Positions 1 through 11,779 of a stretch of 64,000 nucleotides of DNA are shown here, in pieces (within the stretch, counting starts at the first letter, position 1; each line of letters starts with the position of its first letter). The translations under genes were made by a program, and so were the position numbers. Source of the stretch: Saccharina japonica (taxonomy: Eukaryota; Sar; Phaeophyceae; Laminariales; Laminariaceae); assembly GCA_008828725.1 (NCBI GenBank), contig MEHQ01000520.1:109079-173078 (forward strand), written 5' to 3'. The notes beneath the pieces were generated by a model. That model had not been told where the DNA came from and ran no database searches. It saw nothing but the letters and a program-made list of their open reading frames with translations.

Positions 1-535
1 CGCCCCCCCCCCCCCCGAGCGCGGCCTCACGAGTCCCAAAGGTACGTGCACATGTCACATATGCACACAAAGTACTACCCGTCCAGTCAAGCTACCGACG
101 TGAACTCGACCGTGCCACGTTGCTTTCTCGGGTTCGCCCTTTCTCTCCCCCAAACCAGGGACGTCGGTTTGAATCGGCCACCTCGTGCTAGAGCATCAGT
201 GTTCGGTCGGGGCACCAGATGAGACGAAGGCGAGGCGCAACTCCAACCCAACCATGCCGCGGGGAGTACGAGATGGCGTCGCCATCGGAAGTGACTGTAC
301 CGCTACCTGGACGTAGTGCCCGTGGGACTTCCGTACATACCTCGAGACTCCGCCAACATTGCTATACCATGACAACGGCGCGCTTTCAGGCAAAGCAATT
401 GCCCCACATAAAAAAAAATGGTATCACTCGCTGAACGCAACACCCGTACCATATATAGGACCGTCTGCCAAAACAACTGCAAACCCTCGCACGGTGGGAT
501 GCTGCCTAGACCCCCTATATGGTAAAAAGCGCGTG
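1..535. other. 3' flank of the minus-strand gene
   Basis: Opens with a poly(C) run. An open minus frame at 196-315 lies behind a usable acceptor, but does not join the upstream exon in an open frame. I see no supported gene here. Confidence 0.4.
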
Positions 536-715
536 TCACCTGTCGACTACTTCTTCTCGCCGCTCCAAGGGAAGGTCGGCGTAGGGCCCGTAGCCGAGAA
601 TGCCCCACTGCGCGCGTGTCATGGTGCGCGTGACCTGCTGGTCGATGAGGTCCATGTAGAAGTACAGCTCGCGAAAGGCGACACGCAGGCCGCGCTTTCC
701 TACATCCATAGAAAC
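536..715 (-). CDS. Minus-strand gene, exon D (probable last exon)
   Basis: It starts after tctcccag in phase 0 and reads VSMDVGKRGLRVAFRELYF, later GYGPYADLPLERREEVVDR, then TGA at 536-538. An overlapping donor (GACAG|GTGACA at 540/539) is possible. The next candidate acceptor, near 315, would give AG+G followed by TAG, so the C-terminus would not change. Confidence 0.58.
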   Translation of the reverse strand, partial: VSMDVGKRGLRVAFRELYFYMDLIDQQVTRTMTRAQWGILGYGPYADLPLERREEVVDR

Positions 716-3700
716 CTGGGAGACGTAGCGGCAGCAGCAGCAGCAGCAGCAGCAGAGGGGTTAGCGAGGGCGAAAGCAGGGGGGGGGGGGTGTACTCATG
801 TCGTGCATGGCCGTAGTCGTATGACCATAGACCCTCGCATCCTTACAATACCGGGACGGAGCATGTCGGGTTTTCACCGACCAGGCAGACATTGCTAGCA
901 CCAAGCGCGAAGCGCCGTGAGGTGTTCGGCGAGTCGCATGAAGGGTGAGCTGCATCCTACTAAGAACCGCTAGTGAGGCGGACTTGCTTACGGATGACAG
1001 CTCCAATGAGCGGGAGGGGGCAGGGGGTAGGAAGGGCGCGGCGGGTCCGGTTGTTGAAAGCCCCTCCCCCACCCTACCCTTTTCATTCGACGCTGTCACC
1101 TATTCGAAGAAAGTCTGCCTCACAAGCGGTTCTTAGTAAAAGGTGCAGCTCACCCTTCATGCGACTCGCCCAAACACCTCACGTTTCGCTTCGTGCTTGG
1201 TGCAAGCAATCAATGCTTGCCTGGTCGGTGAAAACCCGACGTGCTCCGTCCCGGCATTGTAGGGATACGCGGGTTCACGGCCGTACGACTACGGTCATGC
1301 ATGGCGTGAGTACACCCCCCCCCACATACACACCCAACAGGTCCGGTCCTACCGTCTGATAGACGTAGACCATGAAGTGGCAATCGGTGATATGTCCGAT
1401 GTGTGTGATTTTCTCTTACAGTGTATACATGCAGTAGCCCATGGGAATTTTGTATCGGGCTTACAAATATTTATTTCTGAAAATCGGTAGTGGTTGGGAG
1501 AGAGGTATAGAGCTCCTCAGGCAGGGTGCCCCGTGAACTCTAGGCGCTACCCCTAGAAGGCGAAACACGCGCCTTGTCTCTCCACATGCCAACACACTTG
1601 TTGAACTCCCCGGTTCACGTACCGTAACGCAACGCAACGCAACGTAACGTAACGTAACGTAATAGTCAGTTGTCTCCCGCAGGCAGTAAGTAAGCCGCAT
1701 GTTTGAGAGCTTCCGCCGCGCCGTTTCCCCTCACGGCCCGCAGTCGGTGCCGCTTGAAAGGGGTCGACTTTTTATAATCCCTCCGACCGAAACAAAATGA
1801 AAGGCTTGCATCACCGCCTCATATGATGTTACGTAACCCTTTTAGAATACCGGTAGCACCCTCGTTTCGTGGACAAACCAAAACTACTTTTGGAGTTAAG
1901 AGTTGACTCATTTTTGCAGTGGTAGCAATAAGGTTTAAGGGAGGAAAAACACGAAACGAAAAAAAGAAGAAGAAGAAGGCACCCACAACCTTAGGGTAAG
2001 AAAAGGAAACTTGCCTGTCTACAGCCGAAGGTACCCGAAACGAAAATACCCCAATACCGCAATCCTATTTCCGACACCTACACAGAGGGATGCACACACG
2101 TAATTTAAAAACAAAAACGAAAAATGAAGAAAAATACGTTTTATGATACGTCAACTCAGTCCGTTCAGAAAATCTCACGATGAACAAAAAAACATGTTTG
2201 TCTTCATTTTATTCATTCAGAAAAGCTCACCCCACAAATCAAGAAAAAGTGTTTTAATTAATACAATTCGTTCAGAAACTCTCACGACCAAAGAAAAAAA
2301 ACGTTTGTCTTAATTAGTTTCGTTCCGAATTTTTCACCCCACTCAATCTCTTCTTTTTCATTCGGAAACGGAGGGGGAGGGGGGGGGAATTGTGGCGCCA
2401 TTTTCTTTTTTTCTCGTATATATATCCTCGCTATATACAATGTACAGCTCACACCTCAGCTACGTTGGCCACGCTCTCGGCGGAAGGGAGGGGCGCTTGC
2501 ACGATCACGAGCACGAACCGCGTCACCCCCTCCGCCGCCTCGACCGACGGCAGAAACGCCGCCCTACCGACGAGCGGCAGGTTCGCCCCGCTCTCCTTCA
2601 GCTGCTGGTACGTCTGGCCGAGACGAGGAGAGAGCAAGAAGTCGACCGATCGCTCCACCCCTCTTTTGTTTGTCGGATGCGATAGCGGCGGGAGCGGCAG
2701 CAGCGGCGGCGGCGGCGGCGGCGACAACAGCGGTTAACCGTGGCGTTAGATCTCATGGCGAGGATAAAAAACAAGCGGCCGAGGCGATGGGGCGAAGGAC
2801 GCGGTCCGTGAAAGGCGATAGTAGAGTTTAATGTCTGTCGGTCTTACGTGCACACCAACGAAAACCTCCATTCACCCGCTTACTCCTGAAAAAGCTGGCC
2901 CACAAATCTGGGTGCACTTTTGAAGTGGTTAAGCAGAGCACTTTGGAACATTGGGGGCTATAACCAAACACAAGGTACTGGTGCTGCACGACGTTGCCAC
3001 TCCTAACAACCCCTTACCCCTTCTCCTCCTCCTCCTCCACACTATACAGGACGGGCGGGATAGCCGCTTCCCCACAGCTGAAAAGGTTCGCTACCTCCCA
3101 CACACACACCCCTGCCCCTGTGATGCAACCCCCCCCCCCGCACCTTGTGCCTGGTTAAAAGCTTCTCGCTACGCATACCTGAAGGACGGGATGAGCACAT
3201 GATCTCTGACGGGCTTCAGCGGGCCAGGCAGCTCCATGGTCGTCGACTGATCACGGGCGAATTTGTAGGCCTGAGGGGGGGGGGGTGGAGAGACGAGATT
3301 GTCGTGTGCCTGATTGGAGAATGAGCTATAGGAAGACAAACTAGCCGGGGGGAGGGGGGGGGGGGGTGTACTCATGTTGTGCACGGCCGTAGTCATATGA
3401 CCATAGACCCTCGCATCCCTACAATGCCGGGACGGAGCGCGTTGGGTTTTCACCAACCAGGCAGACATTGCTTGCACCAAGCGCGAAACGCCGTGAGGTA
3501 TTGGGCGAGTCGAATGGAGGGTGAGCTGCATCCTGCTAAGAACCGCCTCTGAGGCGGACTTGCATATGGACGACAGCTTCAATGAGTTAATTTAATTTCT
3601 GGTGGAGCCACTTCCGGAGACAACAATGGGTTTTACTATGTAACTGCCTCCGGACGCCTTACCATATTAACACTACGTGATACGACCATTCCCCTTGTGC

Positions 3701-5118
3701 GGAACAAAGGTTCTCCACCCCGCACAAATGATCTACTCGACCGCCAGCTTTGGTGACCGCCAAAAAAAATAACAAAAAAAACGGCACCCTGGTTGTCTAG
3801 CTCACGCAGCGAGTGGCGTGTTTTACAGCGTCGTTGCCAACCGACGCCAACCCAACATATAAATATATCATATATTTATATGACGGGGGTAGGGGGGGGG
3901 GGGGGGGTCAAAAGGGGGAGCATTCATTTGTGCCTTGCCTTAGTTATCTGACCATAGACCACGCATCCTTTGCGAGACGGAGCAGGAGGGGCCGGGGGGT
4001 ACAAGCGCAGCGCGTGATCGAACGTGCGCTCGATTGGAAGGGAAGCAGGGACGACACGCGCCACAACCGTTCGAGTTCGCCCCAGGAAGTAGGGGCAGAT
4101 AAGGTCGTCCTGTACGTTCTTCATTCTTTAGACAGGACACCACGGCACGGTAGACACCAAAGCCACGCAGACGACGCACACATTTCGTTACCAAGTCCGA
4201 CCACCAAACACGTTCCCGCCATGTACATAAAAGTAGTACGTACACCGAGAATGTCGTACTTTTTGCGCCACACAACACCACCTGTGCCCCTCCCTCAACA
4301 CCAAGTATGTCGGCTGTCGGTCTAGTTTGACCCGTCAAGGTTTTTTCAGGCAAATTAATTGCATACTATTAATAGTTGTATTTAGGTAATTCCGTGACGG
4401 CTGTACTTGACGTCTGTCCTTGACGTCTGTCCTTGAAGTCTGTGCTTGACGGCTTCCCGTCAAGGGGAAAGAGTGCCGTCAACAATCGCACCATCTTTGC
4501 TTAAAAACTGAAAAACGTTCCTATTACGGGGTGGGCTAATGTAGTAAATAGGACCTACGGTATACATACAAAAACCTACATATTTGCCCATTTTTACTAG
4601 CAATATCTGGCCCTATTTACTATTTGCCCTTTTTTACTAGCAATATTTGGTCCTATTTACTATGGTCCTCCGTAATAGAATTGGATGAATAGTGGTGGCA
4701 GTTCCGTTGAAACCGCAGTTTTGAAAAACACGGGGAATAAGCAGCCGACACAGACCACGCGCCCACCGCACCGCTTTCTAACAGAAGAAACTAATAAGCA
4801 GCCGACGCAACGCCGCACCCGCAGACAAAAACACGCGCCAAGACATCCCCAACAAGGCTTCGATTTATTTGTCCAATCAAATATCGGGAGGGAAAATGCA
4901 GGTCTCGCGTTTTTTGTTTGTGTCCAATCTGTCCAGGAAGGGGGGATGAAGGTCCCCCGTGGCCACGCCGGTGTGGCGAGTGGTGGCGATACCCGTCGCC
5001 TATATACCTGCAGGCTCCTGTGGACGGTAGCTCCTGCCACCTCCCCCGCCTTATCCTTGCTGGCCATGTAAGCGCCCGCTAGAAAATCTCGCGCGAAGAC
5101 GGCATGGTCCGATACGAC
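536..5118 (-). CDS. Unrecognised protein, four-exon minus-strand gene (5' end not found)
   Basis: Four minus-strand exons join in one frame: 5118-5008, 3270-3179, 2662-2455 and 715-536. Acceptors read cattcgcag, ccctcag, caaaag and tcccag; donors read CAG|GTATAT, CAG|GTATGC and GAG|GTGTGA. Phases are 0, 2 and 0, and all fit. About 197 residues are encoded. Segments include LGQTYQQLKESG, FVLVIVQAP and AFRELYFYMDLIDQQVTRTM. The protein looks soluble and mixed alpha/beta, with no signal peptide or membrane helix in the part seen. The last exon reads ...EEVVDR then TGA at 536-538; AG|GTGACA at the same place could instead be a donor, but the next acceptor I see would also give a stop. I cannot assign a family. 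The initiator exon lies upstream of 5118 and was not identified. A weak candidate for a preceding exon lies at about 5356-5435. Confidence 0.62.
779..1008 (-). repeat. Poly(C)-flanked dispersed repeat, 3' part (copy 1)
   Basis: The plus strand reads poly-G, then TGTACTCATGTCGTGCATGG, the GACCATAGACCCTCGCATCC core and the GACGGAGCA motif. It matches copies at 3351, 14282, 18782, 27712 and 57740, and lacks the 5' half of the full element. Confidence 0.85.
1085..1324 (+). repeat. Poly(C)-flanked dispersed repeat, 3' part (copy 2)
   Basis: Opposite orientation to copy 1 and about 75 bp from it, making an inverted pair. It ends GTGAGTAC followed by poly(C). Confidence 0.85.
2455..2662 (-). CDS. 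Minus-strand gene, exon C
   Basis: Exon of 208 bp, the largest of this gene. It starts after caaaag, so that AG+A completes an Arg codon, and ends GCTGAG|GTGTGA in phase 0. Visible segments are VDFLLSPRLGQTYQQLKESG and TRFVLVIVQAPLP. High GC and strong third-position G/C set it apart from the AT-rich flanks. Confidence 0.62.
3179..3270 (-). CDS. Minus-strand gene, exon B
   Basis: Exon of 92 bp, entering in phase 0 and leaving in phase 2 (TTC AG|GTATGC). It reads AYKFARDQSTTMELPGPLK and then a PSF segment. The polypyrimidine tract of its acceptor is a poly(C) run touching the splice site (poly-G at 3275-3284 on the plus strand). Confidence 0.62.
3351..3885 (-). repeat. Poly(C)-flanked dispersed repeat, full-length copy 3
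   Basis: Full-length element of about 520 bp between two poly-G runs (plus strand). In element orientation it starts with an AT-rich palindrome (TATAAATATA / TATATTTATA), then GGTTGGGTTGGCGTCGGTTG, and ends GAGTAC plus poly(C). It lies in intron A-B of the minus-strand gene. Confidence 0.88.
3890..3992 (-). repeat. Short poly(C)-capped repeat, family B
   Basis: Directly adjoins copy 3. It contains ACCATAGACCACGCATCC and GAGACGGAGCA, a diverged relative of the 3' module of the long element. Confidence 0.75.
4522..4677. mobile_element. MITE-like element, family 1 (CCATAGTAAATAGGACC ends)
   Basis: The left end TATTACGGGG...GTAAATAGGACC mirrors the right end GGTCCTATTTACTATGGTCC...CCGTAATA. Similar elements lie at 13319, 29700, 30868 and 44851. 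There is no coding capacity, as expected for a non-autonomous DNA transposon. Confidence 0.75.
5008..5118 (-). CDS. Minus-strand gene, exon A
   Basis: Exon of 111 bp, 37 codons, phase 0 at both ends. It follows a good acceptor (ctgctgtcattcattcgcag) and ends CTGCAG|GTATAT. It reads VVSDHAVFARDFLAGAYM and continues to HRSLQ. The internal Met is probably not the start, because the open frame continues back to the acceptor. Confidence 0.6.
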
Positions 5119-6259
5119 CTGCGAATGAATGACAGCAGTAGGTTAGCGACACCGTCACGATAGGTGCGACGACCGGAGGGGGGGGGTTAGGGTTTTTTAC
5201 TCTTTTTACTGTTGCGAAAAACCTCCCACACTACGTTTTATCACACATACGTAACTCCAAGTAGTTTTTTTTTCTGATAAAAAGGGGATGTAGTTCATAA
5301 AGGGCTAGCTGCCCCTTTTGTCCATGAAAAACAATACCCTGCACTTGACTTCAAATATTTTGTACGGCTTGAAGCTCCTCTGGCGGCCCACGGGCCACAA
5401 CCGCACGCAACCACGGCAGTGGTTGGCCACGGAGGCGGCGGTGCACTTTTTTCGTTGCCTCGGCACGGAAAAATCGAGACCCGCGACAACAAACGGTACG
5501 TACGACATACCAGGTATTTACTTTACAGGCCGGCAGTTCCCTTTCACTTGACTTCGCCACTCGCCGTCGCGGCCGGGGCGAGAGATCAACATATCGGTTT
5601 TCGAACAGAAAACAGGCGCGGTGACAAAATTTAGTGGTCGGGGGGGGGGGTCACCTCGGGGTTTCGACAAAGATACGCATTCTGAAATATGTAGGATAGA
5701 AGGTATGAGATACCGCTCTGTCCGTGAATATAAGGACCGTTATGGTATCCACTGTGAATACCCTAACGGTCCTTACATTTTCGGACAGAGTGGTGAGTAA
5801 TGTAAAACCATGCACACACTCCGTAGCCTGTACGAAGCACGTGTGGGTCGAAGTATCACACGCATCTTGGAACTACTTGGTATGAAACACGAGTTTCGAC
5901 GAAATTAACATATTTTTATAAATTTTATACAGCAGGTGAGGCAGGGTGAGGCGTCTTTTTTGTTTAAAACATATGGTTAATTGGTGTTATTATTTCCTCC
6001 CGCTATGGAAGGAACGTGACCTTTTGCTGCTACACAGGACGGCGAAGAGCAATCAATGCGGAAAATCTCCCATGTTCTCGTACAGCAGTGCCGTGTGGTG
6101 ACCCTGGAGTATGCACTAATAAAATGTGCCGATGCAGCGCATACACCAGTACCAAATACCAAATCATGTATATACGGATAATCATTTTGCGTTAGTATTA
6201 CACTCGTACCAATGAGCTACTACGCTAGTGACGTACAGTAGTGCCAGTCTGGTTCGATT
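5119..6259. other. Gene-free stretch with short hairpins
   Basis: Contains an isolated poly-G (about 5641-5650), the hairpin at 5711-5794 and a reverse fragment of the AACAGCTGTGAG repeat near 5885-5935. A GC-rich island at about 5356-5480 is open on the minus strand and could be an upstream exon of the minus-strand gene (ending CAAGCC|GTACAA in phase 0), but the donor is poor. Confidence 0.4.
5711..5794. repeat. Hairpin element (CTCTGTCCG...CGGACAGAG)
   Basis: Imperfect palindrome: CGCTCTGTCCGTGAATATAA with AGGACCGTTA on the left, TAACGGTCCT then TTACATTTTCGGACAGAG on the right. A diverged relative lies at 63102-63190, so this is a dispersed fold-back family. Confidence 0.75.
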
Positions 6260-6299
6260 TATAACGTGCCAAATAAGTACTGACGGAAACATGGTACGG

Positions 6300-6930
6300 C
6301 TGCAGTGCGATGCCATGGCATGTCATGGAATGTCATGGGAAATTGCGCACCATGACAGCCCATAGCATTGGCATGACATGGCCATCGCAAAACGTCATGG
6401 CAACACGCCATGATAATGCTATGGCGATGCCATGGCACTTGCCACCGCATACACCATGGCACCGGCATGATTTAATACTTGGTACAATACCAAAAAAGGC
6501 GTATGCATGCCATGGCATGGCATTGTCATGGCATTGCCATGGGCCACCAGGACATGCCATGGCAATCCCATGAACTTTCATGGCACGCCATGGCATCATG
6601 CCATGGACTGTCGTGGCAATGCCGGGACAATGCCATGGCAAGTCACGGCATGGTTATGTCAATTGCGTGGCCTGCCATGGCAATGTCAGGGTAGCCCATG
6701 GCGACACCATGCATACACCATGGTAATGCCATAGCAGTGCTTGCCAGTGCCATGGATTTACCATGGAATTACCATGGAATTACCATGGGCCGTTCCATGG
6801 CACCATGGAATTGCCACGGAAACTTCCATGGCAATGTCATGGGCCAAAACCATGGCAAGTTGGGCGGGTTCCCGTGGAAAGTCCCATGGGATCCCGTGGG
6901 GTGTCGTGGGATGCCACGAGATCCCACGTG
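6300..6930. repeat. CCATGG/TGCCATGGCA palindrome-rich block
   Basis: About 630 bp in which CATGG, CCATGG and TGCCATGGCA recur every 10-25 bp in both senses. This keeps all frames partly open and makes artefactual ORFs on both strands. No fixed period is obvious. It ends in a GTGGGATCCC-rich section near 6890-6990. Confidence 0.8.
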
Positions 6931-9060
6931 AGATACCCGCGGCTGCGGACGACGTCCCAGGTGGGGATCTGGCAGCATCCCACGTGGTATCTCGCGTCCA
7001 AGTGGCCGGCTGCACTATTAATAGCTCAATAGCAATCAACAGACCAGCAGTCTAGCAGTACATTGTTCCGTCCCACTGACCTGTGGTTTAGAGATGCCGT
7101 TGTCCCCACTTACATTCTACATGTGGTATATATATGACATGAGCATACTTCGGTATATAGTCAAGGTCATGTTTTGCATCAACACCAGAACTAGAACAAC
7201 AGTAGTTTGTTTACCAGGTATATACCTCAGGTGCAACAAGGTACCTCGTATGATATTACACACACACAAGCACGTACGTAGATACGTCAGATGTGTACCG
7301 TATGCGGATACGTGCACGTGTATACATCCACGTACATTTAAAACGTAAATGTTCAAATCCATACCAGGTACCAGGTACTGTACGACGTTGCAACGCGTAA
7401 CGGTTATGATCTCGTACAGATGGGCTCCACCCTTTCTCATGTCTAACCACGGCCCCCGACTCCAACCTTAGTCGTCACACCAGCGCCGGCTAATCGGTCT
7501 AGACTGAGCCTGGGCTAGGACGAAATACACGTAACAGTCGCAGGCGCGCTATACGACACCCCCCCCCCGCGCTCTCTAAGCTGTCTGTTGGTGATGTGGG
7601 GGTGTGACTCGGGAGCCTCGCCTGGTTGCTGTCCCAGAACTTTCGCTGCAGAGTGGCCAGGATCCTCCCAGGAACATGCATCACCCCGATCGTCTTCCGC
7701 CGTCTCTCCTCCCTGGCGGTCTTCCGATACTCACGGGGCGGTGGTCCTGCTCGAGAGTGTAGGCTACTCTCCATGCTGTTCCTCCCAGATCCATGCCGGC
7801 TACTGCTGATCGTGCTGTTGGTTGAGGACAGAGGCGGTGCGGTGTGATTCTCCGTATCATACGTAGAGCCGTACATGGCGTGTTTACTCTTGTTTGTTTA
7901 GATGCTTGGATCGGCTCACTTGAGCTACTTCCACGCCATCCCACGATTCTGAGCTCCAATCACTTTTGGGCTAACACGATACTCGCGCGCTCTGATCACA
8001 GCCGCCCACTGGCAGCTCTCTCAGCTAGCCGATTGTGAACCTCGTCGCGCTTCCTAAGAGCAAAAAACTCCAATATCCCGCCTCAATAGGGCTACCCAGG
8101 TGTTTTGAACTCCTTTTATGCCCCAGATACCAGCATCTAAATCAGATACCCACAGGAGAAGCAGCAGCTGGAGAAACCTGCCACGACGAGAACGGTGAGA
8201 CAAACGGGCCTTCTCGCTCGAGTATGGGTTGTCGTCGCTTCCCGGACGCTTTCTTCTGGACAGGCTGCCATTGCGTAGTGTTGGGGTTTGAAGTACTTGT
8301 GTGTCTCAGTGTTCGAGAGAAATTACGAAAATAAATTCCACAAATTCTGACAGTCCCGCGCAATTCATCTTGCAAACTAAAGCACTGCTGGTGCTTTGTA
8401 CATTAGAATAGTGAGGGTCAGACGATCGCGGAGCGTCACGTTTGACTCGCTGTATATACTCGTGCCACCTGTTTTCTCCTTCCGCCCCGCAGCTTTCATA
8501 CGCAGCAGGTAGGTGGGCAGTCGGTGCTTGATCGAACACGAGCGAGCGCAGCCAGCGAGGCCGACACAGCAAAACCGCCGTAAAATCTGTCATATTATTG
8601 CCTGAGGGCGCGGCGAACAGCAAGTGTTACTTTCCACGCTTTCACGCTTTCCACCGACTACTTCAGAAGCAACATAATCCGGGGTACACTGCTGCTGGGG
8701 CACGGTAAACACATGTACCTGGTACCCGGTATACAGCAGGACGAAGGACAAGGGCAGTCTTCTCAGATATGTCGACGTAACATTCTGTGGACAGCAGCTG
8801 TGGGTTAACGACACATGAAGATTAGTGGAGGACACAAGCGCGATCCCGACTGCAACCCGCCCCCTCCTATCTGCTATCTACCCCACACGCGCGCTCCCCA
8901 CCCCCTTCACCCCTCTGCCTGTGATCCGGCTTGCCTTCCGAAGAAATTCCTCATGAGCCAGAGCTCCACAGACTGGTGCTACGATAGGGGGGTTACCCAC
9001 ATTTTCACTACCGGGGTTTGGCCACTCGGATGAGTGGCTCTGAATCTAACTGAGAATTGG
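6931..9060. other. Gene-free stretch
   Basis: Mixed sequence with a poly(C) run at about 7558-7568. A minus-strand open frame at 7590-7850 is GC-rich but matches no domain I recognise and has no clear splice context. Open frames at 8035-8334 are equally unsupported. Confidence 0.35.
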
Positions 9061-9062
9061 AC

Positions 9063-9896
9063 CTAAGGGCCCATCTTAACGAAGACAGCAAAAATTCAAT
9101 TTGGAAAATAAAATCCTATTTGAATGTGATTTCGCAAAAAAAACTGGTTTGCGTCCTATGGGGAATAGTGAATTGCTCGTTCAATTATTTATGAAATCGA
9201 AAAAACGCAGCATGCGTCACAGCGCCCAGGTGAAAAAAATCGACGAGAGGAGACGAGAGGGAAAGCATGCGTCGACGCGTGCGCGCCGCCGCCAGCATAC
9301 TTTTGCTTTTGACCGCCCAGGCTAGGAAGCTATCGCTCTCAGGGTCTCCTGGGTGGGCGTAGGGATCCCTGGAACGCCACGGGCGAGACAGGGGCGGCGA
9401 TGGTGTTATCGAAGTCTTGAGCGTATCATGCTGTTTTTGGGTCGATCGCTCGGTTTTTGATCGGGTTGGAGCATCGAGCTGGTTGAAAAGTTGGGATTGC
9501 GACCGCCATGATTGGTTTTGAGGCGCCACCGCCGGGGTACGCTGTGCTATGGTCTATAGGCGTGGGCGCGGCTGTTGTCCCGGTGGCCTCGGGTTGTGGT
9601 TCACGTGTTGTCGCCTCGGTCGTGGTCATCGATGCCACCAAGAAATGACCAGATTGTACCGGGGGCGTTTGCCCACCGTGGACATGCCTGTCCAAGTCGG
9701 GCCAACTCCTCAATTTGATTTGAATTCTTTGGATAAGAAGGTCCTGGGACCTTCTTGGTTTTTTCGTCCAATTCAAATTGATTAGACCCCAAGATCCTAA
9801 TCTTTGTGCTGGTGCGTGTGTTGACCAATGAAAAGCGTATTTAGAATTTATTTTTTCCAAATTGAATTATTTTATATCTCGTTAATAGGGCCCTAA
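9063..9896. mobile_element. Non-autonomous DNA transposon-like element (TAAGGGCCC ends), about 0.83 kb
   Basis: The left end (TAAGGGCCCATCTTAACGA, then AATTCAATTTGGAAAA) is mirrored by the right end (TTTTTTCCAAATTGAATT...TCGTTAATAGGGCCCTAAG). Both inner borders share the GTGCTGGTGCGTGTGTTGAC/CCAATGAAAAGCG family sequence with the fold-backs at 51899-52310. The interior has no transposase-like frame. Confidence 0.7.
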
Positions 9897-11639
9897 GTGT
9901 AAAAATAAATACATTTCAACACACGAGAATGAAATCTCGCAAGATTTGGGAGTCAAGGCGCCCAGTCGTCCAGAAAAAAAAACGTTATGAGTGTAACGCA
10001 TTCAAGCAGTCACTCGGCCGAGTGGCGCTGTGCAGGTGACAAACACCTATACATAACCCCCCTACCGTAGCACCAGTCCACAACCAAACGCAGCCCGCCA
10101 TTTCCCCGCCCTTTGACAGCCGCACCCACTTTTAAGAACTTGAGGTCAGAGGGGGGTTTTATCTTGCAGTGTCTGTATCCAGTACAGTAGTAGTATTAAT
10201 AGTAGGCACAGCAAACCTACTGTGATAAGAAGCAGGCTGATAATAAATCCGGGCTGATCTTGAACGGAAAATATGAAATTCGATAGTCGTTATCTTGAAA
10301 TTGGTGCAGAAAGTACCCTATCTGAAATAAGAAATCCAGCCCGAGCCAGCGTTCCTGTTTCTTATTAGGTGTCTGTACTGTAGTGGAGGCCCGAGAAACG
10401 GTAAGTTTGGCGTCCAACCACCGAGTCTCATTTTGATGTGCCCTCGCCAGTTTTATACCTGGTATTTCTTAAGGGGCCGCTTCGGACAAAACAAATGGGA
10501 GCACTGCAAAATCGAACCCATTTTTTTTTTGTCAGTTGCAATACTGTTTCTTGTATAAAATCGACATTTCATGACCCTATACCGAAAACGACATTTTTCC
10601 AGTTCTAATGCTCAGACCTACGCTCCCTATGAGCAGTTTTATAGAGCCCAGGTCATGGGCAACATGTTTGTCTCAGGAGCCGGATCGACCCGACGCCTTT
10701 TTCATCACGAAGAGTGCCTCTTACTCAAAAACGACTCCCCATACGTCTGGTGACCAAAGACGAATTTGAAAAATGGCAGTTTCTCCGGCTGCTGATACTG
10801 TTTTCACTCAGATTTTCGACGAGGACGCCGAGCACTATTAATCGTAGGCCAACCTACCTGGGTCTCTACGGTAGTTCGACCGCCCGTAGCGTCCTACGCG
10901 GCCACAGCAGAGTGTAGATACCAAGCAGGAGCTCCGAAACGATAAAAAAATTCTTGCTGCTGAGCACTTTCGTTTCGTGATGCAAACACAGCAATGCCTG
11001 CGCTCCCTTGCAGATCCAGGAAGAGCCCCCAACACCTCCTAGAGACGATAATGAACAAGCTATACGCTGGCCGGGAGCGGGTCTGAGCATTAGAACCGAA
11101 GCTATGCCACGTTCGGTAAGGGGTTCTGATATGGTGTTATTGTACCAGAAATAGTATTGATGCTGTAAAAAAAATACAAGAAAAAATTATTTGTTCAAAA
11201 GACTCAAGTACTCATTTTTTTTGTTTTGACCGAAGGAGCCCCTTGAATGAATTGGATGATACCAGTAGATTGTTACCTCTGGTACTCCGTATTTTTCTGG
11301 GCTCTCAGTCAACCCGTTTTTACCGTTTGTCATCAAAAATTCCATCATACACGCATACACTACTATTAATACTGTAATATTATACCTGGTACCCAGTTAC
11401 GTGTTATTAATAGTGGTACAGTAGTAGGCGTCCCCCAGTAAGGCGGTGGTGGTGTGCCAGAGCAACATGACCGCCTTGTAGAGGGAAGCCGCCTTGTTCG
11501 TTCCAGGTTATGAGTGCAATTCCCCAGTCACGCCAAGCGATTTTGACCGCCTTATATCGGGATACCGCCTTATTCAGACCGACTCGCCTTATGGGGGGAC
11601 CCCTACTGTACACTGCAGCACCAGCGGACTAAAAATCAG
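9897..11639. other. Gene-free stretch
   Basis: AT-leaning sequence with several TACTATTAATA motifs and T or A runs. I see no exon with paired splice signals and no recognisable protein. Confidence 0.4.
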
Positions 11640-11653
11640 TGTACGTGACACAG

Positions 11654-11779
11654 CCACCACCCACCCACCCACCCACCCACCCATTCGACCCCAGTCACTC
11701 GCCGACCCACCCACCCACCCACACACCCACACACCGGTACCTATTGTTGTACCTACCTGATACCTACCCACCCACCCAA
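11654..11779. repeat. (CCCA)n tracts
   Basis: Three neighbouring runs of CCCA/CACC units (about 11654-11682, 11704-11733 and 11766-11778) separated by unique sequence. Confidence 0.85.

Larger units (their letters stand above)
716..2454. other. Intron C-D of the minus-strand gene with repeats
   Basis: Holds a (GCA)n run at about 731-755, two opposed copies of the poly(C)-flanked repeat (779-1008 and 1085-1324), a (AACGT)n/(AACGC)n stretch at 1626-1662, and at about 2150-2345 an AT-rich block of degenerate tandem units with recurring TTCAGAAA and CTCACGA. No further exon seen. Confidence 0.5.

Noticed and set aside
3169-3582. Minus frame of 137 residues as one gene
   Set aside because: Mostly a repeat copy; only 3179-3270 behaves as an exon.
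7499-7876. Minus frame as a reverse transcriptase fragment
   Set aside because: A faint likeness to the RT region VPG(K/R)(I/V)LA only; no other RT motif nearby.
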